Below are positions 50,340-61,083 of a stretch of DNA of 64,000 nt, one piece after another. Both the position numbers and the translations under genes were made by a program. This stretch comes from Combretum micranthum (Eukaryota > Streptophyta > Magnoliopsida > Myrtales > Combretaceae). Location of the stretch: NCBI GenBank assembly GCA_024138025.1, contig JAMXBD010004358.1, positions 1-64,000 on the forward strand. The letters are read 5' to 3'. Every line of letters begins with the position of its first letter. The stretch's first letter is position 1. The notes beneath the pieces are model-generated. The model searched no databases. It saw only the letters and a program-made list of their open reading frames with translations, and was not told the origin of the DNA.

Positions 50340-51538
50340 AGTGTAATGAGCTCAATGAAACTGTACTTGAGCTTGTTAGGTGCCACATCAAGTTGAGTTT
50401 GAGGTTAGAAGTTTATACACAATGAAGGTCAAATTTAGTTTAAGCTTTGGATTGTTAAGTTAAGCTTGAGATTAAAGGTGAGATCAAAATTGTATTATCT
50501 TCATCTAAATAATTTAGAATTCTAAGCTTCATGATTGCCAATGTACCTCCCTATTACTAATGATGGTGGCATATTTACATTTTTATATATTTTATTATAT
50601 GCTATTTTCATCACTTACAATTTTTTAATATATGATAAAATGGCATTCTACATTAACAATTGTATGATATGAAGTTAATTAAAATATACCAATAATCATT
50701 ATCATAAGGTATTTTGAATATGACTATTTTTCTTTAAAAGGTTAAGACATATTTTCCTAAATTAAATCTAAGAAGGTTTACTATGAAATTTCAAAAGTTC
50801 GAAAACTTTCAATTCATTTTTTCCATTTATAATATATGCATAGATATAATATTTTCATTAGAGGATGGAACAAGGTAATTCGAGCTAATTACTTTATATT
50901 TTAATAATGACAACATAAATAACAACTTTTAGTCTTTTTAGTTAAGTTGACTATCCGAGTTAAAGATTATGGTCAACCTCCACCATCATTATAGTGTGAA
51001 GGAAAGAGAGAGGGGACAAAGGAAAAGAGAGTAAAAGGTAAAGTTGAAGAAGATGAAGAAGCTGTAAAATTCTATGGAGAGGAACATCTTAAAAAAGGAG
51101 AAAAAAAAAAAGAACAGGAAAATGACATGACACTCATGAGGCTAGTAAGTGATTGCAATGTTATATGTTATACATTTTTTAATATCAATAAAAAAATATG
51201 AAAAACTTGATAAAGACCCATAGAAACAACCATTTTCACTTTAAAATATAAATAGAAAAGCAATAAAAAAATTTTACATGATCATCTTTGTTAAATCATT
51301 ATAGTCTTCATTAGGTGGAAAATGAAGCCAAATTTTCTAAATGAATTTGTGATTGTAATCGATAAGCCTTCCTAAGATATATGTTTATGTCTCGTGCACA
51401 TCATAACCCATTTTTGTTAAAAGTTAAATTAAATACATGATTTGCATGACAATTCACATGAAGGAAGCATATAAATGTTAAATTGGACAATATTATATAG
51501 TTTAAATTTCATTGAGTACTTAGTGAATAGAGCAATGA
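50340..51538. other. Unassigned AT-rich sequence
   Basis: No coding domain, RNA gene or element end was recognised. A purine-rich patch lies at 51000-51120. Confidence 0.4.
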
Positions 51539-52262
51539 TGTAAACCCCGAAGTTTTGTGAACAATTAAAGCTTAAACCCTAATTAGAAGTTAATCGGAAT
51601 TCCAAAGTCAACAAAACCCTAGTCTATCGTAACCGTTCAAGTCCGGCATCCCTGTTTAAGAAACCCTAGAAGAGTAAGAAAGAGTTTAGTGAGTAGAATA
51701 GTTTGTAATTATCTAAGGGTTTTGAACCCGATCGGACATAGTTTTTGAAAAGCGTGTCTCGGGGCTTGAAATAGTAAAAATATTTCGAATATACCGTTAG
51801 ACTCGTAAAAATATAAGATTTTCAAAAATATCAATTTCATAATTTTTCGGTAGCTAAGAATATTAGATATCGCATTTATACGCGTATTTTCTTACTACCG
51901 GTACTTAAATTGTCATGTTTACTTTACATTACACTATTTACTACTATTCTACACTATTTGTCTATCTCTACTTTTCCTTACAACATACTCTTACAACCCA
52001 TACCTCTATTTCTTACAATTTTCATTTTCAATACAACTTCATATCTTTCATATCTTACTTTTCATTAACAAAAATACAAAAAAGTAAATTTTCTCTCCCC
52101 TTTACCCCTAATTTGCACCGGCCCCTCTTCCTCTTCTCTCCAATTTGTTTTATTTTTATTTATTTAATTAATACAAATTATCTCCCACATTTTCCTATAA
52201 ATACCCACTATTCCTTCCACTTCTTTCACACCTTTCATATACTAAAGTTACTGTCCCAAAAT
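51539..52262 (+). mobile_element. 5' part of an LTR (LTR D), interrupted by the Ty3/gypsy element
   Basis: Begins TGTAAACCCC and resembles the first ~800 bp of LTR C (16981 onward). Shared blocks include AAAACCCTAG, ATACCGTTAGACTC, GATATCGCATTTATACG and TTACATTACACTATT. TATAAATA lies at 52196-52203. The sequence stops at 52262, where an oppositely oriented element begins. The rest of this LTR is expected beyond the right edge of the window. Confidence 0.75.
52196..52203 (+). promoter_or_regulatory. TATA box of LTR D
   Basis: TATAAATA followed by CCC, in the same context as in LTR A and LTR C. Confidence 0.6.
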
Positions 52263-55200
52263 TGTCACGCCCCAAAGGGTACCCAAAACGCGACAGTCCA
52301 CTACACTCGATATTTAAACTTAAGTATGACAACCTTAGTCATCCCATAAGTTTACATATCGGGTGTAAGGTGTACTTACACAACTTTTAGGATCACACTT
52401 TGAATCGAATAGTTTAAAGATGGCATACATTAGCATTAAGAATAGAAATCACAATGAGATAAATAAGTTAAATCTTTATAAAAGTCAAGGGGATACCCCC
52501 GCCAAAATAATAATGGAAGTCCGTCCATTCTAAATTTACATTTACAAATACTAGGGTTTATATCGATGAGATTTTCCTAGAAGTCCACGCCTCTAGCTAG
52601 GTCCCAACTTCTTCAAAAGCTCCTCCATCCAAAAGATAACCCTGTGAAGAGTGTTCTCTCGGAACAACCAAACATAGGAACACCACAACAAAACTATCGG
52701 GGTGTAAGCTACAGGCTTAGTGAGATTCATTCACAAATAAATAATGCTCAACAATAGTATATGACAGACAAGTTATTAGCAGCCATATGAGATGCACAAG
52801 TAAATGATCATACAAGCATATGACTTTCCGGGAGCCATATGTGAATGGATTTACACCCTCCATTCGGGGTTAGGATGGTCTATAAGATATGCAACCATAA
52901 TTCTAATCTTGAGTGGGGTGGTCCATAAGTCATGCAACCATAATCCCAATCTCTTTCTCTTGTTGTTTTATTGTAGTTTTATGTGCCTACCCCATATCTG
53001 TTAACTTAAGCGATCTCACATCCTTAATGTTAACAAGGCCCCCTCGCCTTCCGCTAATATACTTTTGTCCCACCAAAGGTATATCAGCAATGCAATGTGA
53101 CACAATACGTAATATGCATGTACAATTTATTCATATAATCGTGGCATATTAATTAGACAGATTAAGTGCGATCATAGAGAATTTCAGACAATCCCAAGTC
53201 TATACTAGCTCATACAATGATTTATCAACAAGTCTCGTCTCGATATGCTTATCATTCATTCAACCAAGATTATGTCACACTCAATGTAATTTTATATTAT
53301 CCTAATTCTAATGCCACTACGATTACAAGTACATACATGAGCACAACTATTTAAGAAATGAACTCACTCGGCCATGAAGAGAAATCCACCAGTCGTAGTA
53401 GTCCTCGGGGAGTGGAAATCCGTCCTCCAAGTCACCTAAGTACAAGGAATACCCAAAATGAGTATTTCTTATAACGTTCTAATAACTCAACAATTCTAAC
53501 TACTAAGTTCGTCAATTTCCGCATAAGATAAAGTCCTAACTTTAAATGACCATATCTAACTCATTTTAACTCGGAATTGAGCATATAATATATCGATTTC
53601 TATCTACTTCGAAAGATCTATCTATTCCTAATATTTTTTCAAATTTCGAAAATATTTAAGTCACCAAACAGAGGCATCAGTTCTGGTCATTCTAAAACAT
53701 CAATTCCGAAAAATAGTTTTGTGGATGCTTGTGATGTTTCTAGCCTATAGCTTAACTACACATGCAATATCGATGATTTCCTATCATGAATGATAGATAT
53801 GAACTTGATTCATGCATGCTTTTGAAATTATTTACTAAAAGGAAACTTAAGAAACTTCTTATTTGAAGATCCATGACTACACACTTTCATGAAAACTAAT
53901 TTCCTAACTTTGACTATCTCATTTGTTTTGAAGTTATTTCCTTAAGAAAATCAATTTATCCTTATCAAAATTGAGTCTTCATTATACCTATTACCCAAGC
54001 CTTCATTTCTACATAAAACTTGTATTTTACACTTAGCAAATATGTTTTCAAATAGGATTCATCCAAAAATCCGAATTTCTTGAAATTAAATTTTTGAATG
54101 ATTCTTTTAGGAAAAACTTGTTCAATGCATAAAAACTAAGACTTTAAGATACCTATTACCTAAGGAATCCATTTAACACATAAAACTTCTATTTTGAACT
54201 TAGATGATAGGTGTTTTCATGACCTATATTCAAAATTACGAATTTCATATGTTAGTACTAACTCAAAATTTTCCATCTAGATTTCACTTCTTGTTTGATA
54301 CATTAATCTCATCAAAACTCATTTCAAATTATAAAAATCACTACTTAGATACCTATTACCTATATCCTTCATTTTTCACATAAAACATGAGTTTTAAAAT
54401 TGATAAAAGGGTTTTCAAAATAGGCCTTTGAAACCATAAGACGAATTTGTCTTTGAATATTTCAAACAAAAACTTTTTCCTTTCAAGTTCATTACTTTAT
54501 TTACTTAAGGATTACCAACTACCACGTCTATAACCTAAAAAAAGCCTTTATGATATGAATGCATGAAAACATAAATCATCCATAAGATCATACATGTCAA
54601 GCATGGTAAACAATCTAAAAGCTAGATCTACTACTTATGATGCATGATATGAAATTTAAAAGCATGGACATGAAATTTTATGCTAATCTCTACTACTCTA
54701 CTCCACTCCTACATGCATGAAACATCACCTAAGGCTTGAATGAGAGGAATGGAGAAGAAAATCGAAGCTGTGTTTGTGTGTGTGGTGTGAGGAGTCCGGC
54801 ATTGAAGAAAAGAAGAGAGGTTTGAGAGCTTTTTGAACAATGGAACAAATGAATGAGAGAGAAAAATAAGAGACTATTTATATTAAGTAGAATTATGGTT
54901 TGTGTGTGTTTAAAAAAAAAATAAAACAAAACATTTTGGAGCCAAAATGGGAGGGTTTCACGCCAACCAATGCTTGTAAGGAGGGAGGGGATTTGATTTT
55001 TGATGTGACTTGTTTTGATAGATAAGTGTACTAATTGTCATAAATTGTAATAATAAATAAGAGACAAATGATCCTTGGAAAAGAAAATGAATTTGAGTGA
55101 TTGAAAGGTTGTAAGAATAGGATGTACTTATGAGTCGTCATAGGTTGTACTTGGGAATAGTAATAAATAGTAGATAAGACATCTACTTTACCGGTAGTAA

Positions 55201-55588
55201 CGAAAATATAGGAAAAAGGCTATAACTGTAATTTTAGCCCGAAAAATTATAAAATATATATTTTTTAAATCCTTATAAAATTTCGGTTTTAACGAGTATT
55301 CCGGAATTATTTTCTGAGTTTCTAGTTCCGGGGCTCGCTTTTTTGTAATGAAGCTCGGGAAAGCCCGGAATAGAAAATTTTTCGAAATCAAAATTTTGTT
55401 TGGTTTGAAATATACTATAAAACGATAATCCACGTTAATTTAGCTTATAGAGGTTCTTTTATATAGAAATCGAAGAAAAGCCGAAATTAGGGTTACTAGG
55501 TTGCTTGTACTAATCTTATTAGGGTTTTGATTTCCGATTTAACGGAGTTTACTCACCTACTCGGTTACTAAGAAAACCAGGGTTTACA
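52263..55588 (-). repeat. 3' LTR of the Ty3/gypsy element
   Basis: On the minus strand it begins TGTAAACCCTGG at 55588 and ends GGGGCGTGACA at 52263. It aligns with 61084-64000 over its whole visible length. By eye there are eight substitutions and one small indel in the first ~226 plus-strand bases. It lacks about 175 bp present in the other copy (63544-63718). TATAAATA on the minus strand at 54875-54882. Short open frames within (52804, 54729, 55188) are not genes. Confidence 0.9.
54875..54882 (-). promoter_or_regulatory. TATA box of the 3' LTR
   Basis: Minus-strand TATAAATA, followed by a CT-rich run. The same box is in the 5' LTR at 63883-63890, from which the element would be transcribed. 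Confidence 0.6.
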
Positions 55589-55602
55589 ACCTACCACACC
55601 TT
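55589..55602 (-). other. Polypurine tract
   Basis: The minus strand reads AAGGTGTGGTAGGT immediately before the 3' LTR start. It is purine-rich but broken by T residues. Its position against the LTR fits the plus-strand primer. Confidence 0.55.
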
Positions 55603-55619
55603 AAACAAAGTTTTGTCCT

Positions 55620-56450
55620 CAAAACTTGAACGAACGCTTACCTGATTCTTTAAACAGGTTTGGATACTTCTGCCGCATCTCATTTTTCTCCTGCTTCCCA
55701 AGTTGCTTTCTCGTGTGTATGATTCCTCCAAAGGACCTTTACATACTTAATTTCCTTACTCCTTAATTTTTATACCTTTGTATCCAAGATCTGCACCGGG
55801 TATTCCTCATAAGTGAGGTTTTCCTTTAGTAACACCGGTTCCAATTCTATGATCTGATCCGGGTCAGAGACATGCTTGCGAAGAATAGAGACATGAAAAA
55901 CATTATGCACTCCCGAAAGATTTGGTGGCAAGGCAAGGCGATATGCTAACTCTCCCACCTGTTCCAACACTTCAAAGGGACCAATATACCAGGGGCTCAA
56001 CTTTCCTTGTGAGCGAACTCAGTGAATACTCTTTATAGGATTTATCTTTAAATACACATGATCCCCCATTTGAAACTCAAGAATCCTTCTTTTTAAATCT
56101 GCCCAACTCTTTTGTCTATCTTGGGCTTCCTTCATCCGTTGTTGGACTATCCGAATCTTGTCGGCAGCATCTTGTACAAGATCAGGTCCAAGAACCATCT
56201 TCTCTACATCATCCCAAAACAACGGGGATCTATACTTACGTCCATATAAGGCTTCATAAAGTGGCATCTTGATGGTCGAGTAATAGCTATTGTTGTAAGC
56301 GAACTTAACCAAAGGTAAGTGCGCTTCCCAACTTCCTTTGAACTCCATCACACATGCCCGAAGCATATCTTCCAAAGTTTGAATTGTTCTTTCGGATTGT
56401 CCATCAGTCTGCGGATGATAACCTGTGCTAAAATGCAACTTCGTTCCCAT
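55620..56450 (-). pseudogene. Ty3/gypsy integrase C-terminal part and chromodomain
   Basis: Two open pieces, 56450-56019 and 56000-55770, separated by a stop near 56018. The first carries the last part of the integrase core (TGYHPQTDGQSERT with the catalytic Glu soon after). It then runs into the GPF/Y region, with YIGPFEVLEQVG at the start of the second. Downstream, a chromodomain follows with YPVQILD, a stop, then KYVKVLWRNH and ATWEAGE. Another frame change follows ATWEAGE. The chromodomain would direct integration by recognising chromatin; that is family knowledge. Confidence 0.8.
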
Positions 56451-56456
56451 ACACCT

Positions 56457-56687
56457 CTACAAGCTCATCCAGAACTTAGACGCAAACCTTGGGTCTCGAT
56501 CTGATACAATCCCTGCTGGTACACCGTGTAAGCGAACAATTTCCTTCATGTAAAGTCTCGCCAATTTATCCATGGAGAAAGTCATACTTATTGGCAAGAA
56601 ATGAGTAGACTTAGTTAACCGATCCACTATAACCCATATGGCATCATGTCCTGAAGGTGTCCTTGGCAAACCATAAACAAAATCCAT
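56457..56687 (-). pseudogene. Ty3/gypsy integrase core fragment
   Basis: Begins MDFVYGLP with the first catalytic Asp. It continues through [13 protein letters not shown] to [14 protein letters not shown], which carries the second Asp, and is then cut by a stop near 56457. The third catalytic residue (Glu) is in the next piece. The frame is interrupted between 56785 and 56687, where the zinc-binding CxxC of the integrase N-terminus is expected. Confidence 0.8.
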
Positions 56688-56784
56688 GGAAATTTGGTCC
56701 CACTTTCATTCTGGTATAGGCAAAGGTTTTAACAATCCACCAGGCCTTTGATGTTCCACCTTCACTTATTGACATGTTGGGCAC

Positions 56785-57666
56785 TTAATCACAAAATCTG
56801 CCACATCCTATTTTATTCCATTCCACCAATAATGTCCTTTTAAGGTCCTGATACATCTTGGTTCCTCCCGAGTGTATCGTATATCCAGAATTGTGTGCTT
56901 CGCTCATAATTTCTTTCCTCATTTTTTCATCATCAGGCACACACAACCATCCTTTCATCCTTATCACGTCGTCTTCATCTATGGTAAAATCAGTATATCT
57001 CCCCTCCTGAACTTCCTTCTTTATCCTTTGAATCACTTCATCATAACATTGAGCCTCTTTAATTCTTTCCACTAAAGTTGGTTCCAACACCAAATTTGCT
57101 ATTTCCATCTCCAAGTCTTGCCTAACAAATTCGATGCTTAACTTCTCAAATTCCTTTATCAATTCTTTCCGGTCTGTCAAAAGAGTTGCAACTTCACCAT
57201 GATTCTTATGACTTAGGGCATCGGCAACCGTATTTACTTTTCCCGGGCAATAATTAATTCCCAAATCATAATCCTTAATTAACTCTAGCCATCTTCGTTG
57301 CCTCATGTTCAACTCTTTTTGGGTAAACAAATACTTAAGACTTTTATGATCGGTGTATATCTCACACCTTTGTCCATAAAGGTAATGTCTCCATATTTTC
57401 AAGGCAAAGACAACCGCAGCTAACTCCAAGTCATGCGTGGGATAATTTTGCTCATATGTCTTAACTGCCTTGATGCATATGCAATCACCTTCCCTCTTGC
57501 ATGAGAATGCATCCGAGACCATTTCTCGAAGCATCACTGTGTACCGTGTAGGGTTTCTTGGGGTTTGCAAAACTAAGATCGGAGTAGAAACAAGTCGTTG
57601 TTTCAATTCTTGGAAGCTTTGATCCCGCTTTTCCGTCCAAACAAACTTTTCATTCTTTTGAGTCAA
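56785..57666 (-). pseudogene. Ty3/gypsy RNase H and integrase N-terminal part
   Basis: Starts with the RT-RNase H connection (FVWTEKRDQSFQELK). A stretch at about 57480-57560 no longer resembles RNase H, so the first catalytic Asp is out of frame. The frame recovers at YEQNYPTHDLEL and continues through IYTDHKSLKYLF, WLELIKDYD and VADALSH. It ends in the His-containing part of the integrase zinc-binding domain (HSGGTKMYQDL), after which the frame is lost. The 293 codons are open only because two frame changes compensate. Confidence 0.8.
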
Positions 57667-57683
57667 CTGGGTTAACGGCTTGG

Positions 57684-59039
57684 CTATCTGGAAAAGTCTT
57701 GGACAAATTTCCTGTAATATCCAGCTAAACCCAAAAAACTTCTTACTTCAGTCACGGTCTTAGGTGGCTTCCATTCCACCACAGACTTAATCTTTTCAGG
57801 GTCTACAGATATGCCTTCACCCGACATAACATGTCCCAAAAACGAGATCCTGTCTAGCCAGAAGTCACACTTGAAAAACTTGGCATACAATTTATGTTCT
57901 CTTAAGGTTTGTAATGCCATACGAAGGTGTTCTTCGTGTTGTTCCCTCGTCTTTGAGTAAATCAAAATATCATCAATAAACACAATCACACACTTATCCA
58001 ACAACAATTTATATACCCGATTCATCAAGTCCATAAAGGCAGCAGGAGCATTTGTTAATCCAAAAGACATCACTAAGAACTCATAATGTCCATAACGAGT
58101 CCGAAAAGCAGTTTTCGGTACATCTTCGGGTCTGACTCTTAACTGATGATACCCCGATCGTAGATCAATCTGTGAAAATACACTTGCTCCTTGTAACTGA
58201 TCAAAAAGGTCATCAATCCTTGGAAGTGGATACTTATTCTTGATAGTAGCTTTATTCAATTCTCGATAATCAACACATAGCCTCATGGTCCCATCCTTTT
58301 TCTTAACAAATAGCACAGGTGCACCCCATGGTGACACACTTGGTCTTATGAATCCTTGGTCCAAGAGTTCTTGTAATTGCCTTTGTAATTCCTTTAACTC
58401 AACAAGGGCCATACGGTAAGGCGCTTTGGATATCGGCTTGGTGTTCGGCACCAAGTCAATCTCAAAATCAATTTCTCTCTTAGGAGGCAAACCTGGTAGC
58501 TCATCCGGAAAGACATCGGAAAATTCCTTGACAACTGTTATATCCTCAATCTTAGGTAATCCTCCCTCTTTTTCCATTGCATTAAGAAAACTTTCACTTT
58601 TAATCTCAACCTCTCCATCCATGATCAATTTAAATGAGCCAAGGTCTGTTTCCTTTGAAGATACGGCCTCACCCGTGAACTCAACATCCAATCCATTATC
58701 ATCCTTAAAACTCACTTTCTTCCTTCGACAGTCCACAACGGCTTTAGCAACGGCTAGCCAACTCATTCCCAAAATCACTTCATATCTACTCATCTCCAAC
58801 ACTATTAAATCACACCTTGTACTATGTTCGTGGATCTCCATTGGACAATCCTTTAACATCTCATTTGTTGTCACAATGCTTCCCCTAGGGGTTTTAACAC
58901 GAAAGCTAGAGGCAACAGTAACTATTGGTAAACCAACTTGTCTAGGCAATCTAGTGGTGATAAACGAGTGTGTGGCTCCCGTGTCAAACAAAGCATAAGC
59001 GGTTGCTTTATCTACCCGTATGTGTCCTGTGTCCAACAC
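57684..59039 (-). pseudogene. Ty3/gypsy protease and reverse transcriptase
   Basis: A 451-codon open piece. The aspartic protease motif FDTGATHSF lies near residues 18-26. An RT follows with [46 protein letters not shown] and the catalytic FIDDILIYS. It ends at [12 protein letters not shown] followed by a stop at 57684, with a one-base frame change to the RNase H piece. Motif order and the FIDD box are typical of plant Ty3/gypsy elements. It copied the element RNA in the particle; this copy is broken on both sides. Confidence 0.88.
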
Positions 59040-59070
59040 TAACTAATCACTAAATTCATACCATCCTAAC

Positions 59071-59780
59071 TTACTTTCCTAACTTCTTTAACTTAATTGA
59101 GCTTGTTTTTCTTTCCTTGAACTTGAATCTTAACAACTTAAAAACAACAGATAAACAAGAGTAAAAAGCAGGAGTTGTACCTGTAACAAGGCCAAAGTCC
59201 GGACCACTATCCTCCTCGAGAGGAGCCAATCCGCAATCTTCATCTCCCATCTCCTCACATACTGATCGTCCTTCGAGGTTATATATCCTCATCCCATGCA
59301 TCGCTGACGCAGAGCGGCTACCATTATTTCCACCACCAATCCCATTCCCGGGTCTTGTTGCTGCTGATCCTCCAAAAGATCTAGCTGGAGCATTCTTCCT
59401 TTGTGGGCACTCATTGGTAAAGTGTCCATTTGCTTGTAGACAAAACATGTGGTGGTGGCCTTCTTTGGGCAGTTAGCAATCTTGTGAGATGAATCGCCAC
59501 ATAAATAACACTTATCCTTTAACTGTGGGTAGTTCTTGGGGTAGTGATCCCCCTTACATTTCCAGCAACTTGTGCCCTTAAGGGTAAGCTGTCCCCCACT
59601 AGTGTTACTCTTAAAGCCATAAGATGGCTTGGACTTCTTTTGAGAGAATCCAGATCCTGATCCCCCATAAAACTTTCTTCCAAAAACCGAAGGCATCTTT
59701 TCTGCAGTTTTTCCCTTTCTCTTTTTAGCCCCTTCCACTATCCGGGCTCTTTCCACTAACTCTCTAAAATCTGATATCAA
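59071..59780 (-). pseudogene. Ty3/gypsy gag C-terminal part with zinc knuckles
   Basis: Two overlapping frames (59780-59289 and 59448-59071). The first knuckle, CWKCKGDHYPKNYP, has its last Cys replaced by Tyr. The second, CYLCGDSSHKIANC, is complete. The third begins CFVYKQM in the first frame and continues GHFTNECPQ in the second, showing a frame change inside it. A glycine-rich segment follows. Zinc knuckles bind the element RNA during packaging. Confidence 0.75.
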
Positions 59781-59837
59781 ATTCTTCCAGCCTCATTCTC
59801 AACTCCTCATCCAAACCATTCAAGAAAACTTGTCTTT

Positions 59838-60536
59838 TTAGCTCCTCACTATACTTGTAAGAATTCGGAGCATACTACAGCAACCTACTAAATTCAGTTT
59901 CATATTGCTCCACTGTTCGACCCTTCTAAGCAATGTGCAAGAAATCCACACTAAACTGTACCCCGAGACTACCAGGGAAGTAGTTTTCCAGAAACTCATG
60001 GCGGAATCTTTCCCAAGTAACTGGTGGCATAAGTTCTCTTTGCTTGGAGTCCCACCAAATTCGTGCATTGAGCGGAGCATGTAAGTGCCATAATCAACTC
60101 TCAGGTGGTGCGGCACCTCAAAAGCATTAAAGGATCGCTCTATCTGAGCCAACCAATCCTCAGCCTCATCCGATCTTCCAAAAGCCCCTTCAAAATATCT
60201 ATTACTCTTAATGAACTCAGGTAAGGAGCTCTTATATGGCCTCATTGGGCGTAGAAGAGGCAAAGGCGTAGTATGAGAATGCGCGCTTTCCCGGGCAGGC
60301 ATCCCCACGAAAGCTTGTGGTGCTGGTGGAGGCAGAGTTGGTGCTGGTAAAGTCAGCCGAAGTGCTTCAAGCACTTGAGTCATTTGTGCCATATGTCCAA
60401 GCATGGCTTGCAAAGCTACTTGAGTAGCATCGGTGGGAGGGTTTGGAGGTGGGGCAGCTTGTTGCCCTTCTTCCATATTGGGTTGGTTGAAGGCACTTTC
60501 CTCTTGACGTCTCCTTCTCCTACCACGGCTGTTTCA
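59838..60536 (-). pseudogene. Ty3/gypsy gag N-terminal part
   Basis: An Arg-rich start lies in frame upstream of the Met at 60476 (SRGRRRRRQEES, from about 60530). A Pro-rich segment, an SLPEFIKS.RYFEG motif and a DWLAQIERSF segment follow, as in the capsid of plant Ty3/gypsy gag. The frame changes at about residue 145, and the downstream part (with a YETEF-type retained block at about 59890-59930) is read in another frame. No start codon was found for the Arg-rich extension. Confidence 0.75.
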
Positions 60537-61060
60537 AATTTTATTATGTCTAAATAAGTAATCTTCTCAATATTTTATTAATGTTTTCAAACGAGAAAGC
60601 GGAAATAACGGAAACTGTAGTAAAACGAAAAATAAAAGTACAAAAAAGGAAATCAGGAATTTAAGCAATAAAATCTTGAAATCATAGAACATAATCATAA
60701 CTTTATTGAAATTTAAACAGCACATGCAAAAATCCTCACATTCAAATTCAAGTATAATCTCGTGTTTTATGCAACAACAAAACAACCAACATTTAATAAT
60801 AAAAACACGATCCTGATAACAATCAAGACCTCCTAAGCGATATTCTATGAGAGTCTTATTGGGCCACCTATGGATGTTTCGCAATGCTAAGCCGATTGCT
60901 TCCTAGTGGTTACTATCCACAAGAGATAGGAAAATATGATTCTAAGACTCGTACCATCGTCATCATCCTATCTAAGGCTTTCTTTTTTTATTCTATTCTA
61001 TCTTTTCTTTTTATCCTTCTTTAAGGCTATTTAGTTGTAGTTATGATTATAAACTCTTAA
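60537..61060 (-). other. Leader between primer site and gag
   Basis: Untranslated region of the Ty3/gypsy element. The open frame at 60567-60884 has no recognisable content and is treated as non-coding. Confidence 0.6.
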
Positions 61061-61076
61061 CCATGCTCTGATACTA
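61061..61076 (-). other. Primer binding site, initiator Met-tRNA type
   Basis: The minus strand reads TAGTATCAGAGCATGG seven bases from the 5' LTR edge. Plant elements primed by initiator Met-tRNA carry TGGTATCAGAGC, so one base differs (G to A at position 2). Confidence 0.8.
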
Positions 61077-61083
61077 ACTTAAA

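Noticed and set aside
51915..52349. Open frame of 144 codons on the plus strand
   Set aside because: It is Phe/Tyr/Ser/Thr-rich low-complexity sequence spanning the LTR D promoter and the edge of the inserted element, with no domain.
58426..58998. Open frame of 190 codons on the plus strand
   Set aside because: It is antisense to the protease-RT region and only reflects codon bias of the real frame.
60567..60884. Open frame of 105 codons on the minus strand
   Set aside because: It lies in the untranslated leader of the Ty3/gypsy element and shows no gag similarity.
61061..61076. Possible tRNA gene
   Set aside because: Only the short tRNA-complementary primer site is present, next to an LTR. 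No cloverleaf.
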